Assembly (NCBI GenBank): GCA_964567435.1
Contig: CAZMMQ010000014.1
Location: 3,262-67,261, forward strand
Source of the DNA: RFSX01 sp964567435
GTDB lineage: Bacteria; Bacteroidota; Bacteroidia; Chitinophagales; Saprospiraceae
DNA length: 64,000 bases
Direction: 5' to 3'
Shown here: piece by piece, positions 1 through 7,398 of the stretch
Layout: each line of letters starts with the position of its first letter
How positions within the stretch are numbered: the stretch's first letter is position 1
Made by a program: the position numbers and the translations under genes
The notes under the pieces: generated by a model
The model's database searches: none
What the model was told of the DNA's origin: nothing
Seen by the model: the letters and a program-made list of their open reading frames with translations, nothing else

Positions 1-198
1 TAGATTGATATCGTAGCTCGCCTTTAGAATATAATACTGATCCACAGTGGATCCCACTTCTAGCTCTATCTGACCTGTTGCATTGATAGAATTTCCTAAG
101 ATTGTCACTTCTTGCCCTACGATAGCCTTATACACGCCTAACTGAACCAAACAGATAAGGAAAACATGTTTTGCAATCGTAGTCATCTTAAAATTCAT
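1..198 (-). CDS. Secreted protein, N-terminal fragment
   Basis: A reading frame on the minus strand starts at 198 and runs off the left edge of the window without a stop, giving 66 residues. It begins MNFKMTTIAKHVFLICLVQL, with a basic start and a hydrophobic core, followed by a Gln that suits signal peptidase I cleavage. A second in-frame ATG at 186 is an equally good start. The visible mature part (VTILGNSINATGQIELEVGS) is short and polar and resembles the start of many Bacteroidota surface proteins with beta-rich repeats. The function cannot be read from this fragment. Confidence 0.6.
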   Translation of the reverse strand, partial: MNFKMTTIAKHVFLICLVQLGVYKAIVGQEVTILGNSINATGQIELEVGSTVDQYYILKASYDINL

Positions 199-422
199 AT
201 AAAATCAATGAAGTATATATGTTGACATCCTCAAACAATTGGATGCCTAATCTTAAAGTTATTAAAAATAGGACAAATTGGTTGCTGCATGCATAGCCAA
301 TAGTAAGGGATAAAACATATAAACTGCTATCATGTTGTGACACTGACCTATATATTGAGTACTAATGGGTCTTAATCCTTATCCAACACATTTTCACGAC
401 TTTATTGATGATTTGTGATGAA

Positions 423-842
423 TCAATCCTCTTTATAGTTGTTTTGATAAACAACATTGACGATAAAAAAGGCTTCTGCGACTATAGGGTCTGTATTGGC
501 TATGATATCTATAGTCTTAGTGACTTCTCCTAATTTTTGTGTAGAACTGTCGTAAGTGGCTGTTATCACGCCTTTGCCTCCGGGAGGAATTGGTTTGCGA
601 GGCCAGTCTATCGCTGTACATTTGCAAGTGGTCGCTAATTCAATGAGAAGATCAGCAGATCCAGTATTAGTGAAGGTATATTCTAGGTCTCTGGTCTCAC
701 CTAATTTAACATCACCCAAATCTTGTGTCTGATTGTCCCAAGTAATGACGGGTATCGGATTTCCCTGACTGTCAACCACAAGTTTATTTGTTTTGCAAGC
801 AGAGTGACTCAAAAGAATAAGTAAGAATAATAATGGACGCAT
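423..842 (-). CDS. DUF1573 domain lipoprotein
   Basis: 139 residues. The N-terminus MRPLLFLLILLSHSAC ends in a lipobox-like SHSAC, so the product is probably a lipoprotein. Residues 30-130 fit DUF1573, an immunoglobulin-like domain common in Bacteroidota: the pattern DLGDVKLGETRDLEYTFTN, then a CKCTAIDW segment and PIPPGGKGVITATYD, is characteristic. Members are secreted or surface proteins of unknown role. The gene stands alone; the fragment to its left is on the same strand but more than 200 bases away, and that gap shows nothing recognisable. Confidence 0.8.
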   Translation of the reverse strand: MRPLLFLLILLSHSACKTNKLVVDSQGNPIPVITWDNQTQDLGDVKLGETRDLEYTFTNTGSADLLIELATTCKCTAIDWPRKPIPPGGKGVITATYDSSTQKLGEVTKTIDIIANTDPIVAEAFFIVNVVYQNNYKED

Positions 843-921
843 AAAACAACTTAATTTTTACCTTACAAATATTGAACTTTATGCGCTTAGTTTCAATGGC
901 AGTGAGAGTACAAAAAACGCG

Positions 922-956
922 TCACAATCCTTCCTAGTCCAATGAAAGGATTGTGA
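922..956 (-). terminator. Terminator-like hairpin after creD
   Basis: A perfect 11-bp inverted repeat (922-932 with 946-956) lies 17 bases beyond the creD stop. A run of six A at 912-917 becomes a U-run on the minus strand, but four bases separate it from the stem, so termination is likely but not textbook. Confidence 0.55.
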
Positions 957-972
957 AAGTTGTAAAAGGTCA

Positions 973-2298
973 TTAGGTCTGAATGGATTGTGGGGCTGTT
1001 TTTAAAGCATACCAATTAACATTTCTGGAGATCATCATTACAGAGCCAATGATCACAAATAAGGCAAGGGCTCCAGCTAATAGTGCAAAATCCTGCATCT
1101 GGAGAATCAAATAGATGTAGGTAAATAGTCCAGATAATAAGCTAGATAAGACGATAGTACTCATTAGGCTACTCAGTATAAAGGATGAGTAAAAACTAAT
1201 GAGCCCAATGGTCGCAATACTAGAAATTAAATAGGCCAGGTTGTACCCTATGTGCTCAGACAAAGAAATTAGCAAAAGAAAGAAAACGGTAATCGCAGAA
1301 CCTACCAAGATATATTGGATAGGGTGCATGGGCTTTTTCTGGTGTATCTCAAAGATGAAGTAGATAGAAAAGCATAGAATTATAATAAGTAAGGCATACT
1401 TAGCGGTTCGCTTAGTCTTTCCATACTCATCTAAGGGTTGGATGAAGTTCACGCCGAATGACGCCTTGTGAATATTATAATCATGATTCATCCAGGCTTT
1501 AGGTATGGCGTTGGCAAATTTATTCAGTGCCCAATGACTGTCAAACCCTTCATGTGTGATATCATATCGGTTAGGTAATTTGCTCCTGATAAAACTAGGG
1601 TGGGGCCATGGAGATTCAAGGCTGACCGTAAAATTATGACCAATAGGTTCGAATTGGATAGAGCTGGTTCCTTTGAATGTGGATTTGGTTTTCACTTCCA
1701 GCGTCTTGGTCATGTCCAGTGTGAATGGACTAGATTTGATGTAGCTTCTAATTCCAGAATTATTACTGACTAGACCTTCATTCTTAAGGGCTTTTCCATT
1801 GACGGTTATAGACAGCTCTGAAGAAATGCCATTAGGGTCACTCACACCATAAATAAAATAGGCTTCATCGTAATTAATGTCATAATCATATTCGGCCATG
1901 TTAATGTCGGTCATGTCAAAGGTCTGTTCTATATCCAGAGCAGCATCATATACTAGGATATCGAAGATGCTTCTTTTCCGAGTATCTGTCATGATTTCTC
2001 CATCAATAATTGTTGACTTAGGAGAAAAATTAAGGAATCCCTTTTTAGTTCGTTCTTCATAATCTACCGTATAGGTATAGGTGTATGGCAACCTGATAAT
2101 TGGACTCGTTACTTGTTGGGCAAGTCCATAAGATTTGGCTACCTCCCGTTCTACTGTTGCTTTGCGCGAACTTCGCTCATTTATAAGACTTTTGATCTTA
2201 TAATTAGGGATCATTAAAATGATGATAAGAATGAAGATCGTCATTGCTTTTAAAGAAGCAGATCCTTTTAGTTTGGATGTATGTTTTGAAATGCTCAT
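973..2298 (-). CDS. creD: CreD-like inner membrane protein
   Basis: 441 residues, close to the usual length of the CreD (colicin E2 tolerance / cell envelope integrity) family. One membrane segment near residues 18-32 is followed by a large periplasmic domain (about 33-295), then several membrane segments from about residue 300 to 430. The conserved opening, with RxxxxxEV then SYGxAQ and an IxxPxxYxYxVDYEE region, matches the family. Enterobacterial creD responds to CreBC and changes envelope stress tolerance; the biochemical activity is unknown. Here no CreBC lies nearby. Instead a winged-helix gene is immediately upstream, and both transcription units start with the same palindrome (see 2310-2336), so control by that regulator is the likely replacement. 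The gap to the regulator stop is 61 bases and holds this operator. Confidence 0.88.
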   Translation of the reverse strand: MSISKHTSKLKGSASLKAMTIFILIIILMIPNYKIKSLINERSSRKATVEREVAKSYGLAQQVTSPIIRLPYTYTYTVDYEERTKKGFLNFSPKSTIIDGEIMTDTRKRSIFDILVYDAALDIEQTFDMTDINMAEYDYDINYDEAYFIYGVSDPNGISSELSITVNGKALKNEGLVSNNSGIRSYIKSSPFTLDMTKTLEVKTKSTFKGTSSIQFEPIGHNFTVSLESPWPHPSFIRSKLPNRYDITHEGFDSHWALNKFANAIPKAWMNHDYNIHKASFGVNFIQPLDEYGKTKRTAKYALLIIILCFSIYFIFEIHQKKPMHPIQYILVGSAITVFFLLLISLSEHIGYNLAYLISSIATIGLISFYSSFILSSLMSTIVLSSLLSGLFTYIYLILQMQDFALLAGALALFVIIGSVMMISRNVNWYALKTAPQSIQT

Positions 2299-2309
2299 GT
2301 TGTAATATT

Positions 2310-2336
2310 TAAAAGTACTTTGAATTACAAAGTAAA
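2310..2336. promoter_or_regulatory. Operator-like palindrome before creD
   Basis: A 19-bp dyad, TACTTTG-AATTA-CAAAGTA, at 2316-2334, 18 bases before the creD start. It sits in a 27-base stretch repeated without change at 3308-3334 ahead of the regulator operon. TACTTTG read towards creD resembles a Bacteroidota -7 element (TAnnTTTG, one base short), so a bound protein could block the promoter. The assignment to the adjacent winged-helix protein is inference. Confidence 0.65.
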
Positions 2337-2359
2337 TTAGTAAAAAAATATAATGTCTT

Positions 2360-2659
2360 TTATTTCATAGAATTAAGAATCTTCTCTAAGGCGGTTAAGT
2401 GTTTATTGAATGCCTTCTGACCAATTTTGCTAACGGAATAACTCGTATTGGGCTTCCGCCCAATAAAGGTCTTAAGCACACTGATATACCCAACCTTTTC
2501 TAAGGCCTTTAAATGACTTGCTAGGTTCCCATCAGTAACGGCAAGGGACTGCTTTAGCTCATTAAAACTCACTTTCTCTTCTACGACAAGTATGCTCATA
2601 ATGCCCAACCGTACTTTGTTTTCGAAAGCCTTATCCAGATGTTTAAGATGCTGATTCAT
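2360..2659 (-). CDS. Winged-helix transcriptional regulator (HTH_34-like)
   Basis: 99 residues, a single winged helix-turn-helix domain of the small ArsR/MarR-related group described as HTH_34. Visible signatures are NKVRLGIMSILVVEEKVSFN (helix 1 and 2), LAVTDGNLASHLKALEKVGY (recognition helix) and the wing FIGRKPNTSYSVSKIGQKAF. There are no metal-binding cysteines, so it is not a classical ArsR metal sensor. The start ATG overlaps the stop of the preceding membrane-protein gene by four bases (ATGA), implying one mRNA and translational coupling. It is the obvious candidate to bind the identical palindromes at 2310-2336 and 3308-3334, repressing itself and creD. The inducer is unknown. Confidence 0.85.
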   Translation of the reverse strand: MNQHLKHLDKAFENKVRLGIMSILVVEEKVSFNELKQSLAVTDGNLASHLKALEKVGYISVLKTFIGRKPNTSYSVSKIGQKAFNKHLTALEKILNSMK

Positions 2660-3306
2660 GCAGAGGTAACAATTGGTTCAGTGGCTTGTAATCGATCATA
2701 CTTAATATACATTATGAGGCCATAGATGATATGCATAATCCCAAATCCAGCAGCCCAGAAATAGAGACCATATCCTGCAAAACAAAGAGATACCAGCCCA
2801 AGAATAATCTCAGCAATGCCCAAAGTCGCTATATCTCTGACAGTATGATCACTGGCTGCATACAAAGCAAGGCCGTAGAATATCAGTGTAGCAGGCGCTA
2901 CAAGTAACAGTTCTCCTCTCCATATGAGCAACAATACAAAGAGCCCACCTGTACCTAATGGGATCAGAAATTTTCTTAGTGCTTTTTTAGAGGCTGAGGT
3001 CCACATCTTATCATTATTCAGTTTTGCCTTTCTTCTGCTTAGAAAGTATGCTGTACAAACTGATATAAAAACCAAGATAGCTGCCAAGACCAGAAGTTTG
3101 AGGACTACTGGAGTTAAGAGGCCTGATTTTAAATCCATATACGCATACGAATTAGAAGTAGTAGCAATGCGCTGTGCTATAACTGCGCCAATGATTGCAT
3201 ATATGCCAGATAATATGCCCGACATCCCACTCAAAGAAAGAAATCGGGTTCTTTCTTCCATGATGGTCTTGATGGCTTGCAGATCCTGTAAATAGTTTTC
3301 TTTCAT
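2656..3306 (-). CDS. Multi-pass membrane protein in regulator operon
   Basis: 216 residues with about six predicted membrane segments (near 28-45, 68-90, 112-128, 132-150, 160-178, 182-200) and short loops. The N-terminus (MKENYLQDLQAIKTIMEERT) is a short amphipathic stretch, followed by FLSLSGMSGILSGIYAIIGA. Proteins with this start, placed directly before a small winged-helix gene, recur in Bacteroidota, but no activity is known to me. First gene of a two-gene operon with the regulator; the palindrome at 3308-3334 touches its start region, only 8 bases from the dyad to the ATG. It may be the sensor or target that the regulator serves; that is speculation. Confidence 0.75.
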   Translation of the reverse strand: MKENYLQDLQAIKTIMEERTRFLSLSGMSGILSGIYAIIGAVIAQRIATTSNSYAYMDLKSGLLTPVVLKLLVLAAILVFISVCTAYFLSRRKAKLNNDKMWTSASKKALRKFLIPLGTGGLFVLLLIWRGELLLVAPATLIFYGLALYAASDHTVRDIATLGIAEIILGLVSLCFAGYGLYFWAAGFGIMHIIYGLIMYIKYDRLQATEPIVTSA

Positions 3307-3307
3307 A

Positions 3308-3334
3308 TAAAAGTACTTTGAATTACAAAGTAAA
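3308..3334. promoter_or_regulatory. Operator-like palindrome before regulator operon
   Basis: Second copy of the 27-base sequence at 2310-2336, identical base for base; dyad at 3314-3332. On the minus strand a TTTG lies 21 bases upstream of TACTTTG, a spacing that fits Bacteroidota -33/-7 promoters, so the dyad probably overlaps the -7 element and the transcription start. Confidence 0.65.
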
Positions 3335-3457
3335 AATATTATTTCATAATTTGCAAATAAGAATGACCTTGTTTGTATTTTTAAATTACTGGATTATTCG
3401 ACTTGCTACAGTCTGACGCCTTATGTTCAGTAAGCCTAATCCATAAGTATCAGTTGA

Positions 3458-4384
3458 ATGAAGAAAGTAAAACAATTATTTAAACTTACCTGTGTACTCA
3501 TAATTGGTCTAATCGTTCTTAGTCATACAAATGTTGGCAACCTAAGCCATACTGAAATTCCTCAGAATCATAAATCGATAGAAATTCAAGATAACCTTAT
3601 CAGATACACTCAATTAGGCAAGGGGAAAGATATACTTCTAATTCATGGGACACCGGGCTCTATAGAAGATTGGAATGCTGTTACGAAAGAATTGTCCTTA
3701 AACTATCGGGTGACCTCTTTTGATAGATTCGGTCATGGATACACTCAATCGGAAGACTACCATTATACTATTGCCGAGAATGCAGAATTTGTAAAAGCAT
3801 TAATCAATGAACTCAATTTGAATGATCCTATGATCATAGGTCATTCGTATGGAGGTTCCATTATAGCACATCTCATTTCAGATCATTATAATGATACGTT
3901 AACATACATGATTATCGATTCTCCGTTATACAATTATGAGCCAAGCTTAATTTATAAATTGCTTGCTACTCCAATAATAGGAAAAGCAATAGGATTGATT
4001 GCTAACTATACAATAGCTGGAGGTCAAATTGAGAGTGGCATTATAGCGGCAGTAGCAAATCAAACTAATGAACAACTGAATAGGATTATAGAAGAGAGAA
4101 AACAAATTTGGTTACAGCCAAAAGTCTTGCACTCTAAAGCTAAGGAGTCTATAAACTACCAAAACAACTTAAATGAAATTTTGCCAAAATATAAAGCCAT
4201 TGCATCCAAAGTAATAGTAGTAAGTGGTGCTAATAAAGAAATTACATTTAAAGACGATGCTGAGAGATTCAGCATGGAAGTTCAAACAGACAGCTTAGTT
4301 ATCATTAGTAATACTGGACATTACATCCAACTTGACCAAAGAGACAGAATAACAGAATTAATAATCAATCAAATGGACGACTGA
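3458..4384 (+). CDS. Alpha/beta hydrolase, membrane-anchored or secreted
   Basis: 308 residues. An N-terminal hydrophobic segment (residues 8-22, LTCVLIIGLIVLSH) suggests export or a membrane anchor. The alpha/beta-hydrolase fold is clear: oxyanion HG motif in LIHGTPGSIEDW, DRFGHGYTQS after strand 4, nucleophile elbow IIGHSYGGSI with the Ser in GHSYGG, IIDSP after strand 6, and a late catalytic His in NTGHYIQL. The substrate is not evident. The stop overlaps the start of the following histidine kinase gene by one base (TGATG), so hydrolase, kinase and response regulator are probably co-transcribed. This is an unusual partner for a LytS/LytTR pair and could be a target or an enzyme for the sensed compound. 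Confidence 0.85.
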   Translation: MKKVKQLFKLTCVLIIGLIVLSHTNVGNLSHTEIPQNHKSIEIQDNLIRYTQLGKGKDILLIHGTPGSIEDWNAVTKELSLNYRVTSFDRFGHGYTQSEDYHYTIAENAEFVKALINELNLNDPMIIGHSYGGSIIAHLISDHYNDTLTYMIIDSPLYNYEPSLIYKLLATPIIGKAIGLIANYTIAGGQIESGIIAAVANQTNEQLNRIIEERKQIWLQPKVLHSKAKESINYQNNLNEILPKYKAIASKVIVVSGANKEITFKDDAERFSMEVQTDSLVIISNTGHYIQLDQRDRITELIINQMDD

Positions 4385-6075
4385 TGAATTGTGTTATATC
4401 AGCTTATAAGATATATCCTATTTTATTACTTGCGATGCTTATCAACGCATCTATACCTCTTCATGCCCAAATTATCCTCACACACCCTACACGAATCACT
4501 CAACTGGATCTGGATACTAGTGAAACCCTATTAGTTACTGACAAGGACGGTATAACATATATCCAAGGAAGATATAAGCTAGTAAAGAGGGAGCATGCTA
4601 CTAAGCCAACCAATTTTAATGGCTATAGAATTAAAGACAACGAACTCATCCATACCACTGGAGATGTGTATACGAAGATTAATTTGAATTTTACACCACA
4701 GGCGCTAACCCTTCTCGGCACCCGACCAATGATGGCCTCCGACGATGGTTTGTGGATATTGGATAACAACCAAGCCAAACGATATTATGTGCCTGGCCAA
4801 AACTTTCCAACAGATATACAAAATCTGACAGTACAGGGGTCGCTGGTGACTATTATTGATGGTAGCCAATCTTTACATGTCTATGATACCTTGCACCAAG
4901 TATTGACTTATATAGATGGGAAAGTGACTGATGCGATTATGGACAAATGGCAGTGCCTGTGGTATACAGATGGTCAGCGCCTTTATCAGAATAATCGGTT
5001 TGTATCTGATAAGCCACCACACCTACAAAATCTCAAAATTGTAGATCGAGCAGCTCGTGTCGTCGAATCTCCTCATATAATCAAAGAAAACGCAGAAGAC
5101 TACCGTATTACTTATCAGGGGCAATATAGTCCCAGCTATCATGACCTACACTATGCCTACAGATATGACAATCAGGACTGGATAGGTCTGGGAGGTGCAG
5201 AATCTTTTCAATTGTCAAATCTACAGCCTGGCAAACACCAACTATTTGTCAGGGCAAAAGGACTTGAAAGCACAAATAGTGCTGTAGTCCACTCATTATC
5301 ATTTGAAATAGCAGGGACAGATTATTCTTATCTGATAAGATGGGGGATAGGGCTCTTGCTCGGACTGCTTGGGTTATCATTCTTAGGTAGTCTGAGGACC
5401 AGATCTCAGATGAAGTCACTCGCTGAAGAAAAGGAGAAAATTGAAATGCAACTAGCATTAGTCAACGAAAAACAGAAGCTAGGCCAAGCTCAGATGAATC
5501 CCCATTTCTTGTTCAATGCACTCAATGGCATTAGTGGATTGATTGCATCTAAAGATCTGGCGCAGGCCAGGAAGTCTTTGCAGTCTTTTAGTAAGATGAT
5601 GCGGGCAGTCTTGGAAGGCAGTAGATCACAGTCGATTTCTATAGGGGAAGAAATACAATTTCTGAACAGTTATCTGAAGTTGGAGCAAATGTTGCGGCCT
5701 GATAGTTTTGAATTTACCATTAATTCAGAATTGCCTAACGAAACACTTATTCCGCCTATGATTATCCAACCCTTTGTAGAGAATGCTGTGATCCATGGTA
5801 TAGGAGGATTAGATAGGGTAGCAATGATTCAGGTTAACATACAGGAGTATGGACAATATGCATTAGTTACTGTAATCGATAATGGTAAGGGAAGAAAAAA
5901 AGCGAATGCCAAGAAAACTTCATCACACAAATCAGCGGCAATTAGCATTGTAGAGCAGAGATTAAGTCTTTTGGACAAGTGGTCAGCCAAACCACATATA
6001 AGCTATGATGACCTGATGAATGATAATCAGAACAGCATAGGGACCAAAGTCACTATACAAATCACTAAATTGTGA
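4384..6075 (+). CDS. LytS-type sensor histidine kinase with Y_Y_Y domain
   Basis: 563 residues. Signal peptide at 1-29 (LLLAMLINASIPLHAQ), then a short extracytoplasmic region of beta-propeller-like strands, shorter than in typical two-component propeller sensors. A Y_Y_Y-type beta-sandwich follows around 230-308 (LHYAYRYDNQDW, LQPGKHQLFVRAKG). One membrane helix lies near 312-335 and a coiled coil near 340-365. The His_kinase (LytS/YehU) domain carries the phosphoacceptor His near residue 374 in QMNPHFLFNALNG, an N-box PFVENAVIHGI and a G-box VIDNGKGRKK. It should phosphorylate the LytTR regulator three bases downstream. The ligand is unknown. Confidence 0.9.
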   Translation: MNCVISAYKIYPILLLAMLINASIPLHAQIILTHPTRITQLDLDTSETLLVTDKDGITYIQGRYKLVKREHATKPTNFNGYRIKDNELIHTTGDVYTKINLNFTPQALTLLGTRPMMASDDGLWILDNNQAKRYYVPGQNFPTDIQNLTVQGSLVTIIDGSQSLHVYDTLHQVLTYIDGKVTDAIMDKWQCLWYTDGQRLYQNNRFVSDKPPHLQNLKIVDRAARVVESPHIIKENAEDYRITYQGQYSPSYHDLHYAYRYDNQDWIGLGGAESFQLSNLQPGKHQLFVRAKGLESTNSAVVHSLSFEIAGTDYSYLIRWGIGLLLGLLGLSFLGSLRTRSQMKSLAEEKEKIEMQLALVNEKQKLGQAQMNPHFLFNALNGISGLIASKDLAQARKSLQSFSKMMRAVLEGSRSQSISIGEEIQFLNSYLKLEQMLRPDSFEFTINSELPNETLIPPMIIQPFVENAVIHGIGGLDRVAMIQVNIQEYGQYALVTVIDNGKGRKKANAKKTSSHKSAAISIVEQRLSLLDKWSAKPHISYDDLMNDNQNSIGTKVTIQITKL

Positions 6076-6078
6076 TAC

Positions 6079-6804
6079 GTGACACAGATAAGAGCCATAA
6101 TAATAGATGACTTGCCACTGGCGATAGCTAGTCTCAAGGCAGACTTAGAGGCCTATGCTGAAGTGGAGATTCTGGGAGAGGCAACGAATGTAGTGTCTGG
6201 GGCAAAACTCATTAAAGCGGTCAAGCCTGATGTGGTTTTTTTGGACATACATCTGGGAGAGGGGAATGGATTTGATGTCTTGGAGATTGTAGACCACTCT
6301 AATATTCAAATTATCTTCACAACGGCCTCCAAAGACTATGCTATTAAGGCTTTCCAGTTTAAAGCAACCGATTATTTGCTCAAGCCAGTCGATTCTGAGT
6401 TGCTAAGTAAAGCCATCGAGAAGGTCAAAGAAGGAATAGACACTGCACAATCAGGCACTCTGAAAGAACGCGAATCAGATACCATTACTCTCAATACTCA
6501 GGAAGAGATCAGAGTCCTAACGATTTCAGATATAGTCAGACTGGAGTCTATGGGAAACTATACCACATTTTATACTAGGAATGGACACAAAATCTTGGTC
6601 ACTAAAACGATGAGAGATTTTGAAAAGGTATTGGGTGATAGATTTTTACGGGTGCATCAGTCTCATCTTGTTCACAGGCAACATATAAGTGCATATATCA
6701 AGACGGAAGGCGGTTATCTAAAGATGTCTGATGATTCTGAAATACCCGTCTCGGTAAGGAAGAAGTCCTATGTTATAGATGAACTAAAAGGAATGTCCCT
6801 CTAG
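6079..6804 (+). CDS. LytTR-family response regulator
   Basis: 241 residues. The receiver domain (about 1-125) has the acidic IIDD pair near residue 10, the phosphoacceptor Asp56 in VVFLDIHLGEG, a Thr in IIFTTAS and the conserved KPVD lysine. The LytTR DNA-binding domain (about 140-240) shows VRLESMGNYTTFYT, LRVHQSHLVHRQHI and a final PVSVRKKSYV. The start is GTG, three bases after the kinase stop; no better start is visible. It is the cognate partner of the preceding kinase. LytTR proteins bind direct repeats; no convincing pair was identified in this window. The gene converges on a minus-strand gene, with only three bases between stop codons. Confidence 0.92.
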   Translation: MTQIRAIIIDDLPLAIASLKADLEAYAEVEILGEATNVVSGAKLIKAVKPDVVFLDIHLGEGNGFDVLEIVDHSNIQIIFTTASKDYAIKAFQFKATDYLLKPVDSELLSKAIEKVKEGIDTAQSGTLKERESDTITLNTQEEIRVLTISDIVRLESMGNYTTFYTRNGHKILVTKTMRDFEKVLGDRFLRVHQSHLVHRQHISAYIKTEGGYLKMSDDSEIPVSVRKKSYVIDELKGMSL

Positions 6805-6807
6805 TTG

Positions 6808-7116
6808 TTAGTTGTTACTGGATTTAAGAATTTTCTCAAATTTCTTCTCGTATTCCTCCTTCTTAGAAGTGAGAAGCATACCATTATCATTGTAGTCATC
6901 ATCTTTCAGGATAATTTCATTAGCTTTTTCTCTGGTCATTTTAACCAGATAATGCTTATCTGCAGTCTCATACGGTAAGGCGCTGATTAGATGTTTCTTA
7001 TGATTCTTAAAGCTTATTAGATGCTTTTCAAATCCATATGGGTAATTGAGTTTTATCTGCTGCTGAATATCCTCATCGAGTTTTTCAAACTCTGTAATTA
7101 CTTTGGGTTTGCTCAT
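6808..7116 (-). CDS. Conserved Bacteroidota hypothetical protein
   Basis: 102 residues, soluble, strongly charged, with no signal peptide or membrane segment. The sequence (NYPYGFEKHLISFKNHKKHL, then ISALPYETADKHYLVKMTRE and an acidic LKDDDYNDNG) resembles a small conserved family in Flavobacteriia and relatives. I know no function for it. The C-terminus is lysine-rich. It is a single gene, convergent with the response regulator. The 280 bases upstream hold only the terminator of the next gene. Confidence 0.65.
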   Translation of the reverse strand: MSKPKVITEFEKLDEDIQQQIKLNYPYGFEKHLISFKNHKKHLISALPYETADKHYLVKMTREKANEIILKDDDYNDNGMLLTSKKEEYEKKFEKILKSSNN

Positions 7117-7337
7117 GGGTAAATTAAATTAAGTCGAATTATATCTAGGCTTTGAAAATTGTGTCTCTAGGGGCTAAGTAAGTATTAATAATTTAAATTA
7201 TCGGTAAAAAGTGTATGTAATTTTGTAATAATATCTTTTTAGCCTTTGAATGTCGATATAAAACCGCTAACATATAGATTGCTGCACGTTAAAGGGTGTT
7301 TTAACATAGCTTTTATGTGTACTATTTATCACGTATG

Positions 7338-7373
7338 AAAAAAGGCGACTACATTGGTGTATTGCAGTCGCCT
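7338..7373 (-). terminator. Rho-independent terminator of the HYR/lectin gene
   Basis: An 8-bp perfect stem (AGGCGACT at 7343-7350 with AGTCGCCT at 7366-7373) is followed on the minus strand by six U (A-run 7338-7343). It lies 26 bases past the stop at 7399. Confidence 0.85.
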
Positions 7374-7398
7374 AATCTAAATAAGTTTTATCAAAACT

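Noticed and set aside
2924..3295. 123-residue plus-strand frame
   Set aside because: It lies entirely opposite the membrane protein of the creD regulator operon, which has clear membrane helices and operon structure.
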